Of a stretch of 64,000 bases of DNA, positions 62,634 through 64,000 are shown piece by piece. Source of the stretch: Pseudomonas sp. HOU2. Its GTDB lineage: Bacteria > Pseudomonadota > Gammaproteobacteria > Pseudomonadales > Pseudomonadaceae. The notes beneath the pieces are model-generated. The model had not been told where the DNA came from, ran no database searches, and saw only the letters and a list, made by a program, of their open reading frames with translations. The number at the start of each line of letters is the position of its first letter. The first letter of the stretch is position 1. Where the stretch lies: positions 5,065,001 through 5,129,000 of the forward strand of contig NZ_CP160398.1 in the NCBI RefSeq assembly GCF_040729435.1. The letters run 5' to 3'. The translations under genes and the position numbers were made by a program.

Positions 62634-64000
62634 TCATCCCTTGCGAATCCGCAGGCAGCGCCAAAGTGCCGCCACCATCAACCCGCTGACCAACGCCCAA
62701 CCCCATGCCTGCTGATTGAACAAGCCTTCTACATACAGCTGCGGCGCAATGCCGGCGCCGATGATAAAGGTCAGCAGGGCGATTTCCCGGCGCGGCACGT
62801 TGACCGGACGGCACACGTACACCAGCCCCGGCAGAATGAACGCCATGCTGGCAAAACTGCGATAACGCGCATCGAAGACCATCTCCAGCATCATCACCGC
62901 CGCCGCAAACCCTGCCAGCGCAACCAGCCAGCCGGCACGGCGCTCCAGCAGATTGAACGCCCTTTCACGCCATCCCTGACGGTTGCTCATGGTCAGCGCG
63001 GCATGCGCCAGCACCAACAGATTCAACGCCGTCAGCAAGCCGACCCACAACCATTCGCTGGCAAACCGTGTAGTCACCCGCGCCAGATCGCCCCAGGCGC
63101 CGATCGAGCAGGCGGCAACTGCCGCAAGCAGGGGCAGAACCAACGCCGATCGGGTGGTACGCACCCGGCCGCCGAGCAGCAGCGTGCCGAGGAAGATCAG
63201 CCCGCCAACTGCGAGCCATTCCTTCCAGTACGGTACGTTGCTCACCGGCCCGGCGAGTACGCCTTTGTCCTGGCGATCGGCATCGAACAGGCCCCAGTAA
63301 CCGCCGACCGCGCCTTCGCTGCCACGCTTCCAGGGCTGGTCGAAGGCTTCGATCAGGTTGTAATGCCAGCCTTCCTTCTCGGCCATCGCGACAAAACCAC
63401 GAATGAACTTGGCCTCGTTGACCCGACTCGGCAGGGCGGTTTCGCGCTGGCGACCTTCGCTGGGCCAGCCGGTTTCGCCGATCATCACGTCTTTGGGTGC
63501 GAATTTGTTGCCGAACACCTGACGCACATCCGCCACGTGTTGCAGGGCGACGTCGATGTTCGACGGATCATCTTCCCAGTACGGCAGCAAATGAATGGTC
63601 AGGAAATCCACCGCCGGCGCGACTTCCGGGTGCTTGAGCCAGAATTCCCAGACATCGGCATAGGTGACCGGTTGCTTGACCTGGCTTTTGACTTTGTTGA
63701 TCAGCTTCGCCAGTTGCGCGCCGGTGACTTCCTTGCGCAGCAAGGCTTCGTTACCGACGATGACTGCGCTGACCACATCCGGGTTGGCGTTGGCCGAGGC
63801 GATCAACAGGTCGACTTCTTTTTCGGTGTCCACCGGGTTGCTGTTGACCCAGGCGCCGATCATCAACTTCAGACCATGCTTGCGCGCCAGATCCGGCAGG
63901 GCTTCGAGGCCGGTCATCGAGTAGGTGCGGATGCATTCGAAACGCGTCGCCAGCAGGGCGAGGTCGGCGTCCATGCGTTCCGGGCGCAGTTTGAACGGCA
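62634..64000 (-). CDS. GH17-type beta-glucan enzyme with C-terminal membrane region (5' end outside window)
   Basis: About 455 C-terminal residues are present; the frame stays open to the window edge (PFKLRPER before the Met at 63974), so the true start is outside. The first ~260 residues are a glycoside hydrolase 17 barrel (RFECIRTYSMTGLEALPDLA, VSAVIVGNEALLRKEV, DVMIGETGWPSEGRQRE), with the catalytic acids in VGNEAL and GETGWPS. About six or seven membrane segments follow. In Pseudomonas such proteins lie beside NdvB-like glycosyltransferases and shape cyclic or branched beta-glucans; that neighbour is not visible. Confidence 0.88.
   Translation of the reverse strand, partial: PFKLRPERMDADLALLATRFECIRTYSMTGLEALPDLARKHGLKLMIGAWVNSNPVDTEKEVDLLIASANANPDVVSAVIVGNEALLRKEVTGAQLAKLINKVKSQVKQPVTYADVWEFWLKHPEVAPAVDFLTIHLLPYWEDDPSNIDVALQHVADVRQVFGNKFAPKDVMIGETGWPSEGRQRETALPSRVNEAKFIRGFVAMAEKEGWHYNLIEAFDQPWKRGSEGAVGGYWGLFDADRQDKGVLAGPVSNVPYWKEWLAVGGLIFLGTLLLGGRVRTTRSALVLPLLAAVAACSIGAWGDLARVTTRFASEWLWVGLLTALNLLVLAHAALTMSNRQGWRERAFNLLERRAGWLVALAGFAAAVMMLEMVFDARYRSFASMAFILPGLVYVCRPVNVPRREIALLTFIIGAGIAPQLYVEGLFNQQAWGWALVSGLMVAALWRCLRIRKG

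Overview
The window is chromosomal DNA of a high-GC gammaproteobacterium. Everything points to Pseudomonas of the fluorescens/putida lineage. The flagellar and chemotaxis genes form one nearly continuous cluster. The HptB signalling genes lie between fliJ and fliK. A gcl-hyi-glxR-ttuD-pyk operon sits near urea-transporter and ion-channel genes, as in P. putida. Intergenic gaps are filled with several classes of Pseudomonas REP-type palindromes, and a REP-associated transposase (RAYT) is present.

Layout. (1) 1-15.2 kb: the end of fliE, then fliFGHIJ, a STAS / PP2C-response-regulator / Hpt module (hsbA-hsbR-hptB), then fliK and fliLMNOPQR-flhB. Together these build the MS-ring, C-ring, export ATPase and export gate. 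Sigma-54-type promoter matches precede fliK and fliL. (2) 15.2-17.8 kb: an accessory insert between flhB and flhA. It holds three tandem ~240-bp repeats (REP hairpin plus a copy of a gene tail), a DUF6124-type small gene with a cloverleaf-like leader, and an unrecognised 216-residue protein gene. (3) 17.8-32.3 kb: flhA-flhF-fleN-fliA (export, flagellar placement and number, sigma-28), then cheYZAB, motCD, a ParA-like / CheW-like pair (ParC/ParP), cheW and a DUF2802 gene. (4) 32.4-34.3 kb, minus strand: a FliK-like and a short FlhB-C-terminus-like gene. (5) 34.5-41.9 kb: ccmABCDEFGHI for cytochrome c maturation and a small lipoprotein. (6) 42-49.6 kb: an orphan excisionase-type DNA-binding gene, a LysR regulator, HicAB, an MFS exporter, a DUF5666-like secreted protein, a sulfate-type binding protein, an ion channel and a urea transporter. 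(7) 49.8-57.2 kb: the glyoxylate carboligase operon, transcribed leftward, with a divergent GlcG/HbpS-like gene. (8) 57.2-64 kb: RAYT with flanking REPs, a TetR regulator, a DUF808 membrane protein, an alpha/beta-hydrolase-like gene with mlaA, a small membrane protein and the C-terminal part of a GH17 family protein.

How the genes work together. Regions 1 and 3 encode the polar flagellum, its gene-expression timing and its chemotaxis control. HptB/HsbR/HsbA is known in P. aeruginosa to link surface sensing to motility and c-di-GMP, and here it is embedded in the flagellar operon. Region 7 converts glyoxylate via tartronate semialdehyde to glycerate, 2-phosphoglycerate and, after enolase encoded elsewhere, pyruvate.

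No CRISPR array, rRNA, tRNA, prophage or obvious large new defence system was seen. The least explained parts are the flhB-flhA insert (tandem repeats, structured leader, unknown gene), the four-fold peptide repeat in CheA, and the orphan antitoxin-like gene. All identifications come from reading the sequence; no database search was run.
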